This document shows positions 52,279 to 61,096 of a DNA stretch of 61,881 nt, piece by piece. The notes under the pieces were generated by a model. That model saw only the letters and a program-made list of their open reading frames with translations, was not told where the DNA came from and made no database searches. The stretch lies in contig SXWH01000058.1 of NCBI GenBank assembly GCA_005791535.1, forward strand, positions 1 through 61,881. Direction: 5' to 3'. The number at the start of each line of letters is the position of its first letter. Within the stretch, counting starts at the first letter, position 1. Source of the stretch: Verrucomicrobiaceae bacterium (GTDB lineage: Bacteria > Verrucomicrobiota > Verrucomicrobiia > Chthoniobacterales > Chthoniobacteraceae). Made by a program: the position numbers and the translations under genes.

Positions 52279-53304
52279 ATGCTCGGAATCCAATACATCA
52301 AAGTCCAACCCACCACGTATCTCATCCAGTATCAGGGTGGAAAAATCGTCCGTGAGGGCGCGGGAATGTCGTTCTTCTACTTCGCGCCGCGGACGTCGCT
52401 GGTGTCTGTGCCGATGGCGAGCACGGATGTGCCGTTCATTTTTGAGGAGCAGACGGCCGACTATCAGACTGTGACGCTGCAAGGGCAGATGACGTATCGT
52501 GTCAGTGAACCGAAGAAGCTCGCTGCGCTGCTCAATTTCACGCTGTCGGCGAACGGGAGCAGCTACGCGTCCGATGATCCGGAGAAGTTATCCCAGCGCG
52601 TCGTGAATTTGATTCACGTGCTGGCGCGCACGGAGATTGAGAAACTTTCGCTGCGCGACGTTCTTCGGGCTTCCGAGCAGATCGTCGCGGCATTGCGGAA
52701 GAATCTCGCCGCCGCGCCGGAGCTTGCGGCGCTGGGGCTGGAGATGCTTGGAGTTTCGATCCTTGCGATCAAGCCGACTCCCGACACTGCGCGGGCGCTT
52801 GAAGCGGAGACTCGCGAACGCCTGCTGAAGGAGGCGGACGAGGCAATTTGCGCGCGGCGTAACGCGGCCGTGGAGCAGGAGCGGGCGATTCGCGAAAACG
52901 AGCTCAACACCGAAATCGCCGTGGAGAGCAAAAAGCGGCAGATTCGTGAGACGCAGATGGATGCGGAGCGCGCTGTGCAGGAAAAGCAAACGCAGATGGA
53001 GAAGGAGAAACTCGCCGCCGATATCGCGCAGGAGGAACTGAGGAAGGCGCTCGTGGCGCTGGCAACGGCGAATGCGAAGACCGAAGCTGATGCGCGCGCA
53101 TACGGAATCTCTACGACGATGCAGGCCCTCGCCTCGGCAGACGCCGCCACATTGCAGGCGCTCGCGAGTTCGAGCATGAAGCCCGAGCAGTTGATTGCGT
53201 TTGCATTTCAGGAGCTGGCCGGGAAGGCCGAGAAGATCGGGCAGCTCAATATTTCCCCCGACCTGCTGCGTGAATTGCTCGAGAGGCCGCACGCGAAGAA
53301 ATGA
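52279..53304 (+). CDS. SPFH/band-7 domain protein
   Basis: A 341-residue protein with an SPFH domain (about 5-185) and a long charged coiled coil (about 185-265, Glu/Lys/Arg-rich). There is no clear N-terminal membrane helix, unlike most flotillin-like proteins, so it may bind the membrane peripherally or form cytoplasmic rings. It follows the ARH gene by 33 bp and overlaps the NAD-kinase-like gene (ATGA). Scaffold function inferred. Confidence 0.82.
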   Translation: MLGIQYIKVQPTTYLIQYQGGKIVREGAGMSFFYFAPRTSLVSVPMASTDVPFIFEEQTADYQTVTLQGQMTYRVSEPKKLAALLNFTLSANGSSYASDDPEKLSQRVVNLIHVLARTEIEKLSLRDVLRASEQIVAALRKNLAAAPELAALGLEMLGVSILAIKPTPDTARALEAETRERLLKEADEAICARRNAAVEQERAIRENELNTEIAVESKKRQIRETQMDAERAVQEKQTQMEKEKLAADIAQEELRKALVALATANAKTEADARAYGISTTMQALASADAATLQALASSSMKPEQLIAFAFQELAGKAEKIGQLNISPDLLRELLERPHAKK

Positions 53305-54218
53305 ACCGCCTGACCGAGCGAAAGATCGTCCTCGTGACGCGCGAGACGCGGCTTGGAGACTTGAAGGCGCGCTTTGCCACGAAGCTGCAGGCGAAGTTCC
53401 GGGTGCAGAGTCTCGGCGGCGATTTCGGCGACTACGAGCGCGAGGATGCCGCGTATCACGAGGCGGTCGCCGTGGTGCAGCAATCGATGTCTGCGATGGG
53501 GCGGGTTCAGCCGGTGGATCGGCGCTTTCTTCCAAACTTCGTCTTTGGTCCGGAGGACGTTGTCATTGCGCTCGGGCAGGACGGTCTCGTCGCAAACACG
53601 ATGACGTATCTCGACGGCCACCCGCTCGTGGGCGTGAATCCGGATCCTTCGCGATGGGATGGAAAGCTGCTGCCGTTCAAAGTGGAGGAACTCGGGAAAA
53701 TCATGCCGGAGGTCTTGAGCGGCAGACGCCCGACACGCCCGGTGGATATGGCGGAGGCTGTGCTGAACACGGGAATGCGGCTGCGCGCGGTGAATGATAT
53801 TTTTGTGGGAATCGCGGGGCACAGTTCCGCGCGGTATTGCATTACCGCCGGCGGGAGGTCCGAGAATCATTCATCGAGCGGTTTGATTGTCTCCACCGGA
53901 CTCGGCTCGACGGGTTGGTACCGGAGTCTGATGACGGGTGCCTCGGTCATCGCGGGGAGGTCCGTGCCGGAGACGGATTTTGCGTGGGACTCCGGCGAGC
54001 TTCGCTACACGGTGCGCGAACCGTTTCCCAGCCGGACGACGGGAGCATCGCTTGTGACCGGACGAATCACCGCAGGCGAACCGCTGGTCCTTGAGTCGCA
54101 CATGGGAGAGCGCGGCGTGATTTTTAGCGATGGGATCGAGAGCGACTTTCTGGAGTTCAACTCGGGAACCAAAGCCGTGATCGCGCTGGCGGAGAAAAAG
54201 GGCGTGCTCGTGGTGTAG
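53301..54218 (+). CDS. NAD-kinase-like protein with altered motifs
   Basis: A 305-residue member of the NAD kinase superfamily. The GGDGT motif reads GQDGL (92-96), while the Asp is kept. HPLVGVNPDP, AVNDIFVG (163-170) and STGLGSTGWYRS correspond to the other canonical sites (GVNxG, N-E/D, TPTGSTAY). The changes suggest a different substrate or a sensing role rather than housekeeping NADP synthesis. Last gene of the ADP-ribose operon. Confidence 0.78.
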   Translation: MNRLTERKIVLVTRETRLGDLKARFATKLQAKFRVQSLGGDFGDYEREDAAYHEAVAVVQQSMSAMGRVQPVDRRFLPNFVFGPEDVVIALGQDGLVANTMTYLDGHPLVGVNPDPSRWDGKLLPFKVEELGKIMPEVLSGRRPTRPVDMAEAVLNTGMRLRAVNDIFVGIAGHSSARYCITAGGRSENHSSSGLIVSTGLGSTGWYRSLMTGASVIAGRSVPETDFAWDSGELRYTVREPFPSRTTGASLVTGRITAGEPLVLESHMGERGVIFSDGIESDFLEFNSGTKAVIALAEKKGVLVV

Positions 54219-54231
54219 GGTTTCGCCTCTA

Positions 54232-54271
54232 CCGGTCAAACCGGACACGCCCGCAAACGCGTGTGTTCTTC
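54232..54271 (+). terminator. Possible weak terminator after the ADP-ribose operon
   Basis: Two short hairpins: CCGGT-CAA-ACCGG (54232-54244) and ACACGC-N8-GCGTGT (54245-54264), the latter followed by GTTCTTC. The T-run is poor. It lies between the convergent NAD-kinase-like and NagZ genes. Confidence 0.35.
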
Positions 54272-55397
54272 AATACACCTCGACGGGCGAACGTTTCCCG
54301 TCCTCGGGACTGCGCTCGGCGCCGCGTTCTGCGCCGAGGGTGTCGATTCGCAGCTTCAGCACTTCCGCGTCGCGGCGGATGAACTCCGCTTCGTCCCACG
54401 GCTCCGGCGGCGAAAGCTTCGCTTTGAATGCCGCCATGTTTGCCAGCGCGCGATCCAACTCGGGTTGTGCGACTCCGGCGAGATAGCCGTGCGCCTTCTC
54501 CACCATCTCGACGCGGTGGCAGATCATCGCGAGATCGTTTCCGGCGGTGATCGCGCGGTGGATGACCTGCTCCATCCCGCTGTCGCCGGTGCCGTATGGA
54601 TTCAGGATCGCGCCCATGTCGAGGTCGTCGGTCATCACGAGTCCGCGGAATCCGAGTTCGCCGCGGAGGATATCCGTAATCACGCGGCGTGAGAGTGAAG
54701 TCGGCACACCGGTGTCATCGAGCGATGGGTAGAACGCGTGGCCGATCATCATGGAGTCCACAGGGCTCGGGCTCGATGGCGAGGCAAAGTGCATGAAGAC
54801 GGCGAGTTCGTTGGCATCGAGGTCCGCGCGGGAAAATGGAACGGTCGGCAGTTCGTGGTGCGCATCCGCCGGGCAGCGTGAATAGCCGGGGAAATGCTTG
54901 CCGCACGAGAGCGCGCCCGCCGCGCGGAGGGCGTCGTTGAAAAGCGTGGCGTTGCGAATCACGTGCGCCGCGTCGTTGCCGTAGCAGCGACCACGAAGGG
55001 AGTTGTCCGCCTCGTCGTCGAACGAAATGTCGAGCACGGGGCAGAGGTCGAGATTGAAGCCGAACATCCGCAGGAGCCCGCCGGTGATGCGGCCGTGTGC
55101 GGTGATGAGCGCCGCGTCGTCCTTGTCGCGAAGCTGGTTTGCATTCGGCGGTTCGTTGCCGATGAGCTTCAGCCGCGAGACGCGTCCGCCCTCCTGATCG
55201 ATCGTGATGATGGGTGGCGTATCCGAGACATCGCGGAGGTCGTCGCACAATTTGCGAAGCTGCGAGGGAGTCTGAATGTTGCGCCCGAAAAGGATGAACG
55301 CGCCGGGCTGGATGCGGCGGAATGTCGCCGCCGTCTGCGCGTCCAGCACCGGACCCGGCACGCCGGTCATCAGGAGCTGGCCGAGTTGGTCCGCCAT
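54270..55397 (-). CDS. nagZ: Beta-N-acetylhexosaminidase (NagZ-like, GH3)
   Basis: A 375-residue GH3 enzyme that removes GlcNAc in peptidoglycan recycling. Signature KHFPGYSRCPADAHHELP (about 165-182) carries the catalytic His/Asp dyad, and VMTDDLDMGA has the nucleophile Asp. ITIDQEGGRVSRL is the substrate-binding strand. No signal peptide, so it is cytoplasmic. The start overlaps the stop of the thuA-like gene upstream (TAATG), so both are co-transcribed. Confidence 0.9.
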   Translation of the reverse strand: MADQLGQLLMTGVPGPVLDAQTAATFRRIQPGAFILFGRNIQTPSQLRKLCDDLRDVSDTPPIITIDQEGGRVSRLKLIGNEPPNANQLRDKDDAALITAHGRITGGLLRMFGFNLDLCPVLDISFDDEADNSLRGRCYGNDAAHVIRNATLFNDALRAAGALSCGKHFPGYSRCPADAHHELPTVPFSRADLDANELAVFMHFASPSSPSPVDSMMIGHAFYPSLDDTGVPTSLSRRVITDILRGELGFRGLVMTDDLDMGAILNPYGTGDSGMEQVIHRAITAGNDLAMICHRVEMVEKAHGYLAGVAQPELDRALANMAAFKAKLSPPEPWDEAEFIRRDAEVLKLRIDTLGAERGAERSPEDGKRSPVEVY

Positions 55398-56368
55398 TAG
55401 CGTTTTCCTTTCGGGTCGAGGTTCGCCTTCATTTCCTCGTCCGTCACCTTGCTGGCGATGCCGTCAGCGGGGACCTCGGCTTTCGCCGTCCACACGATCG
55501 CATTCAGCACAAGCTTGCGCTGGTCGTCATTCGCCCAGCCGGCATGGAAATGGCCGCCTGTGAAGCCGAAGCCGCGTCCGCCGTCCTCGCGCTCCACGGC
55601 CCAGGCTACGTGTTGCGGAGCTTTCAATTCGAGCACTGCTTTCTTCTGTTCGGGATTTCCCGCGTGCGGGCCCTCGCCGCGCTTCGTGGTGTCCTCAGGC
55701 GGCAGCGCGCTGAGGATCGGCGTCACGCCCTGCATCCCGCGGCGGAAGCGCATGTGGTAATACCATTCGTCCTTCGTGCTGAAGGGCTTCACGCCGGAGC
55801 TGATGACATGTTTTGGCAGCGTGCTGAAATCCGCCGTCCAATGCGGATTCACGCTCCACCATTGCTCAAAGTAACCGCCGAGCCAGTTGAGAAATTCCGG
55901 CGAACCTTTACCCTTCGAGCCGCGATCTGGCGGCGGCGGTGTCTTCGTCGGCTTGCCGTCGGGACCGGGCGCGCCATCGGGCCAGTTGGTCTTTTCGTAC
56001 GCGGGCTCCACCGCGTAGTGCAGGCACACGAAGCCGCATCCGCGCTTCATCTCCTTTTCCAGTTGCTGGAGGCGGTCGCCCTGGATGGCTGGATGTCCGC
56101 CACCGCCGTCCGAGTAAACGAGAATGGTATTCGCCGCCGCCATCTCCTCCGCGGAGGGCCACTCGGCGTTGAGCTTCACCTTCACCGAGACGCGGTCCGC
56201 GGCACCCTGCTCAAGGCATTTCGCGAGAAGCTGAACGCCCGCGTTGTGCTCATGTTCACCCGGCCCGTGCGATGGACGGCCTGCGATGAGAAGGACATTC
56301 TTTTTGTCGGCAGCAAAGCCAAGGGTGGAAACGGCGAGTGAAAGCAGAAGGGTCAGTTTCATGCGCAT
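55397..56368 (-). CDS. Exported ThuA-like protein
   Basis: A protein of about 323 residues with a signal peptide (about 1-19, ending LGFAAD) and a ThuA (trehalose-utilisation-like) class I glutamine-amidotransferase-like fold: VLLIAGRPSHGPGEHEH, LVYSDGGGGHPAIQ, GCGFVCLHYAVE, GFTGGHFHAGW. The family is common in PVC bacteria and probably acts on sugars. Starts at 56368 (MRMK) or 56362 are both plausible. Divergent from the SUMF1/Ig-like gene, with a 224-bp spacer containing no recognised site. Confidence 0.85.
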   Translation of the reverse strand: MRMKLTLLLSLAVSTLGFAADKKNVLLIAGRPSHGPGEHEHNAGVQLLAKCLEQGAADRVSVKVKLNAEWPSAEEMAAANTILVYSDGGGGHPAIQGDRLQQLEKEMKRGCGFVCLHYAVEPAYEKTNWPDGAPGPDGKPTKTPPPPDRGSKGKGSPEFLNWLGGYFEQWWSVNPHWTADFSTLPKHVISSGVKPFSTKDEWYYHMRFRRGMQGVTPILSALPPEDTTKRGEGPHAGNPEQKKAVLELKAPQHVAWAVEREDGGRGFGFTGGHFHAGWANDDQRKLVLNAIVWTAKAEVPADGIASKVTDEEMKANLDPKGKR

Positions 56369-56592
56369 GGAATGGAGAATCCCGGCGCCAAGTGCAAGCC
56401 TTGGGAATGGGGTTGTCGCTCTGGGCGGGAGCCGCATCTTCACGTGGTGTTGCTTCGCGATGACGCGTGCGGCGAATCGGTCAGCGACGATTCCAACCAT
56501 CCATGCCCGGGTGCGTGCAATCCCAGTTCTTCATATGCCAAAATCGGGGAGGATCTCTCACTTAGTCTTTCGTGATTCTCCGGGCAATTCCT

Positions 56593-58329
56593 ATGGCCCA
56601 TATCCTACATTCCGAAATTCGCATTCAAGGAGCGCAAAATGCGCTCGTCAGATTCGCAAAAGGTCCAATCCGTGGTGTGCTTGCCGCGGTCGTCTGCGTT
56701 GCCGGTCAATCGGACGCATTTTCGCAGATTGGTCTCGAATTCATTACAATCGGCAATATGGGCAATGCTCCGGATGCTACCACCTACGGACGAGTCGACT
56801 ATCCGTACCGAATCGGGAAGTACGAAGTCACAATCAACCAATACACCGCATTTCTTAATGCAGTGGCTGCCTCCGACAACTACAGTCTCTACGCTCCGGA
56901 GCTGGCAACTGACGCGACTGTCGCGGGTATTTCCCGATCGGGTGCGCCGGGCTCTTACATATACTCGGTCATAGGTGACGGAAACCGTCCGGTAAGCTAC
57001 GTGAATTGGTTCGACGCTGCGCGCATGGCGAACTGGATGCACAACGGTGAACCAACTGGTCCTCAGGATGCCTCTACTACGGAGGATGGAGCATACACAC
57101 TGAATGGAGCCATGTCCGGAATCATCAACCGCAATAACGGCGCCCGAGTTTACGTCCCCTCTGAAAATGAGTGGTATAAGGCAGCCTACTACGACCCGGC
57201 CTTGAACGCCGGCACCGGAGGTTACTGGCTCTATCCGATGCGGAGCAACTCAACGCCGAACAACCTAGTCGGTTCGCTTCCAAATCAGGCCAATTTTTAT
57301 ACTGCAAGCTCTGCGCCGGGCGGTTTGCTCTCGGTTACACAGCAGAGCACGATTGCGCCTGGGCAGACCTACCTCACGCCTGTCGGAGCTTTTACCGCCT
57401 CGGCGAGCGCGTATGGCACGTTCGATCAGGCTGGAAATGTTTACGAGGTCCTTGACGCTGTTTCGGGCGGGAACCGTGTTGCCCGAGGCGGCACTTGGTG
57501 GGCCAATAACTCCGGTTACCTGCTTCAACTTCAGAGCGCCGGCCGAAACCTGAGTCTCCCACCGACTTCTAAGAGCGCCTTTTTTGGCTTTCGTCTCGCC
57601 GGAAGTTCGGTTCCTGAGATCGTGCTTGAGCATCCGGCAGGTACTGCCTTGGTGGACGGCGTGGCCGCGATAAATTTCGGTGCCGTGACCATTGGCGGGT
57701 CTGGGGCCAAGACTGTCGTGATTCGGAATACGGGCGCCGGCTCGTTGAACGTCAGTGGGGTGACGTTCGATGGCCCGGATGTGCCCGACTTTTCGGTAAA
57801 TCCATCCTCCACTGTGATCGCACCCGGGCAGCAGGCATCGGTCGTCGTAACTTTCGCTCCGGGTGGAACCGCTTCCGGAAGCCGGAGTGCGGGAATTCAT
57901 ATCGCCAGTGATGATGGTGATGAGAGCCCGTTTGATATTGCGCTCGGAGGAATGGCGTATTCTCCGACGGCGGACGTGGACGGAGACGGTCTGAATGATG
58001 CGGCGGAGTTTCGTCTCTCGGCCCTCGGCTTCGATTGGCAAACTAGCCAGCCGGCGCTGGTTTCCACTCTGTACTCAGGCGCAAACATCGCAGGCCTCTA
58101 CACAGCATCTCAGGTTCAAGCTCTGCACGTCGGAACGCCGCTCATCTCTCGGAATCCGGTATCCGGCAAATTCAAGCTGACCATTGGTGTCCGCAAATCG
58201 ACTGATCTAATTGGATTCTCGTCGTTTCCGATGACTGCCCCGCAGATTCAGCTGAATGGGACTGGTGAGTTGGAATTCGAGTTTGACTCGGGTGACAACG
58301 CAGCATTCTTCCGGCTCGAATCACGGTAA
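56593..58329 (+). CDS. SUMF1-fold/choice-of-anchor-like secreted protein
   Basis: About 578 residues with a weak export-like N-terminus. An FGE/SUMF1-like domain (about 40-340: YRIGKYEVTINQYTAFLNAV, RPVSYVNWFDAARMANWM, YVPSENEWYKAAYYDP, FDQAGNVYEVLD, RVARGGTWW, FFGFRLA) is followed by an Ig-like HYDIN/ASH-type 'choice-of-anchor D' domain (about 345-455). A DVDGDGLNDAAEF calcium-like motif lies at about 459-471. No catalytic cysteines. Resembles predicted surface proteins of Verrucomicrobiota. A GTG at 56572 is an alternative start. Confidence 0.75.
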   Translation: MAHILHSEIRIQGAQNALVRFAKGPIRGVLAAVVCVAGQSDAFSQIGLEFITIGNMGNAPDATTYGRVDYPYRIGKYEVTINQYTAFLNAVAASDNYSLYAPELATDATVAGISRSGAPGSYIYSVIGDGNRPVSYVNWFDAARMANWMHNGEPTGPQDASTTEDGAYTLNGAMSGIINRNNGARVYVPSENEWYKAAYYDPALNAGTGGYWLYPMRSNSTPNNLVGSLPNQANFYTASSAPGGLLSVTQQSTIAPGQTYLTPVGAFTASASAYGTFDQAGNVYEVLDAVSGGNRVARGGTWWANNSGYLLQLQSAGRNLSLPPTSKSAFFGFRLAGSSVPEIVLEHPAGTALVDGVAAINFGAVTIGGSGAKTVVIRNTGAGSLNVSGVTFDGPDVPDFSVNPSSTVIAPGQQASVVVTFAPGGTASGSRSAGIHIASDDGDESPFDIALGGMAYSPTADVDGDGLNDAAEFRLSALGFDWQTSQPALVSTLYSGANIAGLYTASQVQALHVGTPLISRNPVSGKFKLTIGVRKSTDLIGFSSFPMTAPQIQLNGTGELEFEFDSGDNAAFFRLESR

Positions 58330-58330
58330 A

Positions 58331-58357
58331 AACTTGCTCGCCTGCGCATCGGGCGAG
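58331..58357 (-). terminator. Terminator for the leftward esterase gene
   Basis: Stem CTCGCC/GGCGAG (58337-58342 and 58352-58357) with a 9-nt loop. Read on the minus strand it is followed by CAAGTTTTTACC, a T-run. It lies just past the stop of the esterase gene. Confidence 0.5.
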
Positions 58358-58399
58358 GGAAAAATCGGCCGACCGCTTCATTCCTGATCGGGACTTATG

Positions 58400-59293
58400 T
58401 CATTTCGTGCGGGCAATGAACCCCCGCTCGCGCAGCCACTCGATGGACTGCTTTTGCCATGCGTCCCACATGGGGCCTTTGTAGCCGTTGAGGCCGTGGC
58501 CTCCGGAGGGGAGTTCGAGGTATTTGCTCTCCACGCCCGCGGCTTTCAGGGCTTCGTGAAACATCCTGCTGTTTTCGGGGACGACGACGGTGTCGTCGAG
58601 CGCGTGGGTGAGAAATGCGGGCGGGGTCTGCGCGGTGACCTGCTTTTCATTTGAGAAAAGCGTGATGAGCTCCGGCGTGGCGTCGGCGCCGAGGAGGTTG
58701 CGCGCGGAGCCCTGGTGTCCTTTGGCGCCGAAGCTGATGACCGGATACACGAGGATCATGAAATCGGGGCGGCTGCTTTGTTTCGCGACCGGGTCGGTGG
58801 ATGCGGCGTCGCCTGCATCGAAATGCGTGCCGGCGGTGGAGGCGAGGTGCCCGCCCGCGGAAAAGCCGCAGATGCCGATGCGTTTTGCGTCGATGCTCCA
58901 TTCGGCGGCGCGGGCGCGGGCGGTGCGGATGGCGCGCTGGGCATCCAGCAGCGGGACGCGGGCCTTTCCGCGCGGCAGACGGTATTCGAGGACGATCCCG
59001 GTGATGCCGTGTTCGTTCAGCCATTTGGCGATGCCGTGGCCTTCCCCGCCGGTGACGAGTCCGCCGTAGCCGCCGCCGGGGCAGATGACGACTGCGGTGC
59101 CGTTCGGTTTCGGCGGGCGGTGCAGCGTGATGAATGCGTCGGCCTCCTGAAATGTGCCGTCGCCGACGGGTGCGCGGTTATTCCACAGGGCGATGCGCTC
59201 GGGTTTCGCGGGCGCCTCGTCGGCGGTGGCGGGTTGGTGGATGCACGCGGCGAAGGCGAGCGTTGCGAGGAGAATGCGGGCGATGATTTTCAC
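58400..59293 (-). CDS. Exported or lipidated alpha/beta hydrolase (esterase family)
   Basis: A 297-residue protein. GTG at 59293 gives a good signal sequence with a lipobox-like LAFAAC. Oxyanion-hole motif CPGGGYGG, nucleophile GFSAGGHLA, acid HALDDTVV and base SGGHGLNGY match the BD-FAE/acetyl-xylan-esterase-like family. Probably de-esterifies plant or algal polysaccharides. An upstream ATG at 59329 would hide the signal peptide. Confidence 0.82.
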   Translation of the reverse strand: MKIIARILLATLAFAACIHQPATADEAPAKPERIALWNNRAPVGDGTFQEADAFITLHRPPKPNGTAVVICPGGGYGGLVTGGEGHGIAKWLNEHGITGIVLEYRLPRGKARVPLLDAQRAIRTARARAAEWSIDAKRIGICGFSAGGHLASTAGTHFDAGDAASTDPVAKQSSRPDFMILVYPVISFGAKGHQGSARNLLGADATPELITLFSNEKQVTAQTPPAFLTHALDDTVVVPENSRMFHEALKAAGVESKYLELPSGGHGLNGYKGPMWDAWQKQSIEWLRERGFIARTK

Positions 59294-59344
59294 GCATCCG
59301 GAGTTATGGAGTCGCGCCGCCGCGGGCAACGCGAAAGACGCGTA

Positions 59345-61084
59345 TCAGTCTTTGCGCTTCCAGACTTCGAACTGTTCCTTTTTGTCGAACGTGCCGAGCA
59401 GTTCGTATTTCGCCTGGATGTGCGCGTAAATCGATGCGCCCCAGTTTTTGAAACGCGAGGCGTCGGTGCCGTTGATGTCCCAGTTGCTGATCACCACAAT
59501 GCGCGGCTTGCGCAGCTCCATGCGCTCGATGGCGCGGGTGTTCCAGTCGCCCTTCGCGATCGTCTCGTCCACATACATGCGGCGCTCGTAGCTGCGGCGG
59601 TTGGCGAGCACGTTGAACGACGGATGATACGGCCACGCCACGAGCAAGTCCGCGTCCGTGCTGTTATCGCGGATGACGCGATGGGCTTCCTTCATCCACT
59701 CCGCGGTCTTCTTTTGCTCGAAAACGCGAACACCGTTTTCTCCTTCAAACAACGTCTCGCGATTTTCGCGGGCCGCGATCGTGCCGCACCACCGGTCGGG
59801 CAGAATGCGCCAGCACCACACCGCGCAATGCACGACAAGATACACGGCGAGAATGCGCGAAGGCATCCGCCAGCAGTTTCCGTTTGTCCCCACGAGCGCG
59901 AACGCGCCGGCGACCGCCACCCAGTAGCCCGGGCCGAATTCCGATAAATGCGGTGCATCCGGCCGCCAGAAAAAGTACTGCGGAAACATCGTGAGCGCCG
60001 CACCGATGAGCGTCAGCGCTGCGAGCGCGAACCGCGGGTCGCGCCGCTCGACCACCGCGCGGAACCAGCGTCCTGCTGCGAGCAGCGCAAGCGGGATGAG
60101 CGAGAGCAGCGGCGCGTAGGTGAGCAGGAACAGCCCGAGTTTCTCCGCGAATTTCTTTTCGCCCGCGGCCTGCACTTCGGCCCACGACACGCGGTCCTTG
60201 CCGCCGAAGTCCGTGTTGATTTTCACCGGCGACTGCATGAGCACCATGCCGAGCGATTTGCTGGGCGGCGGTGCTGGAAGCTGAATGCCCACACGACGCG
60301 CGGCGTCACGCCAGAACGCAGAGTACGACGCAGCGAGGTCCGGCCCGAATCCGCGACGGTAGGCATCGGCAAACACGGGAACGTGCAGCGCGGTCACGCC
60401 GCTGATGAGCAGCAGCGACGAAACGCCAAGCAACCGCAGGCGTTCCGTTCCTTCAAACAGCCGCGCCATCAGAACGCCGAGCCACAGCACCGTGAAAAAC
60501 GAGCCGAGGTCGATGCGCACGAGCCACGTCGCGCCGAGGATCAATCCGCCGCCGAGCGCCCACTTCCACGACTTCCGTACGCTTGGTTGCGCGAGCACAA
60601 AGCCGAGCAGGCACCATGCATTTGCGACCGTTGCGAGCGGGTTGTAATTTTTGAACATCATCCCCGGGGTGACGATCAGCAGCACGCCGGTCGCCACGCC
60701 CAGCCCGATGGCCGCGCGCTTCAGCCCTGCGAAACGCGCCGCTTTCTCCACGGCGAGAAACCCGAGGATCGCCGCGAGCGTGCTCAGAGCCATGAAGAAA
60801 ACGCGGAGCGCGACGAAGCTCACTCCCGTGATTTTGAAAAGCGCGACCAGCGGATAAAACCAGCCAACGTTGTAGCCGAGCAGCACTTCGCGAATCGGGA
60901 TCTCGCCCGCCATGAGGCGCTGCGTTTGATGTGTGAGCATCCCGCCTTCGTCCTGGAAGTTGATCCCGTGCCGGTAGTAGTTGCCGTAGTAACCCGCGGC
61001 GACCGCGAGGAGGACACAGACCCAGAGCCATCGGCTCAGCCAGAGCGGGCCCCGGGCGGCTGGTCGTTTGTCGGTTTCGTCCAC
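59345..61084 (-). CDS. Polytopic membrane protein, GT-C glycosyltransferase-like
   Basis: A 579-residue protein with about ten hydrophobic helices in the first 430 residues and a soluble C-terminal domain. An acidic pair in the first periplasmic loop (INFQDEGGMLTHQTQ) resembles the catalytic region of GT-C enzymes using lipid-linked sugars. No closer family was recognised. It lies 12 bp downstream of rfbA and is probably co-transcribed with surface-sugar genes. Confidence 0.65.
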   Translation of the reverse strand: MDETDKRPAARGPLWLSRWLWVCVLLAVAAGYYGNYYRHGINFQDEGGMLTHQTQRLMAGEIPIREVLLGYNVGWFYPLVALFKITGVSFVALRVFFMALSTLAAILGFLAVEKAARFAGLKRAAIGLGVATGVLLIVTPGMMFKNYNPLATVANAWCLLGFVLAQPSVRKSWKWALGGGLILGATWLVRIDLGSFFTVLWLGVLMARLFEGTERLRLLGVSSLLLISGVTALHVPVFADAYRRGFGPDLAASYSAFWRDAARRVGIQLPAPPPSKSLGMVLMQSPVKINTDFGGKDRVSWAEVQAAGEKKFAEKLGLFLLTYAPLLSLIPLALLAAGRWFRAVVERRDPRFALAALTLIGAALTMFPQYFFWRPDAPHLSEFGPGYWVAVAGAFALVGTNGNCWRMPSRILAVYLVVHCAVWCWRILPDRWCGTIAARENRETLFEGENGVRVFEQKKTAEWMKEAHRVIRDNSTDADLLVAWPYHPSFNVLANRRSYERRMYVDETIAKGDWNTRAIERMELRKPRIVVISNWDINGTDASRFKNWGASIYAHIQAKYELLGTFDKKEQFEVWKRKD

Positions 61085-61096
61085 GGGTGGTGCGGG

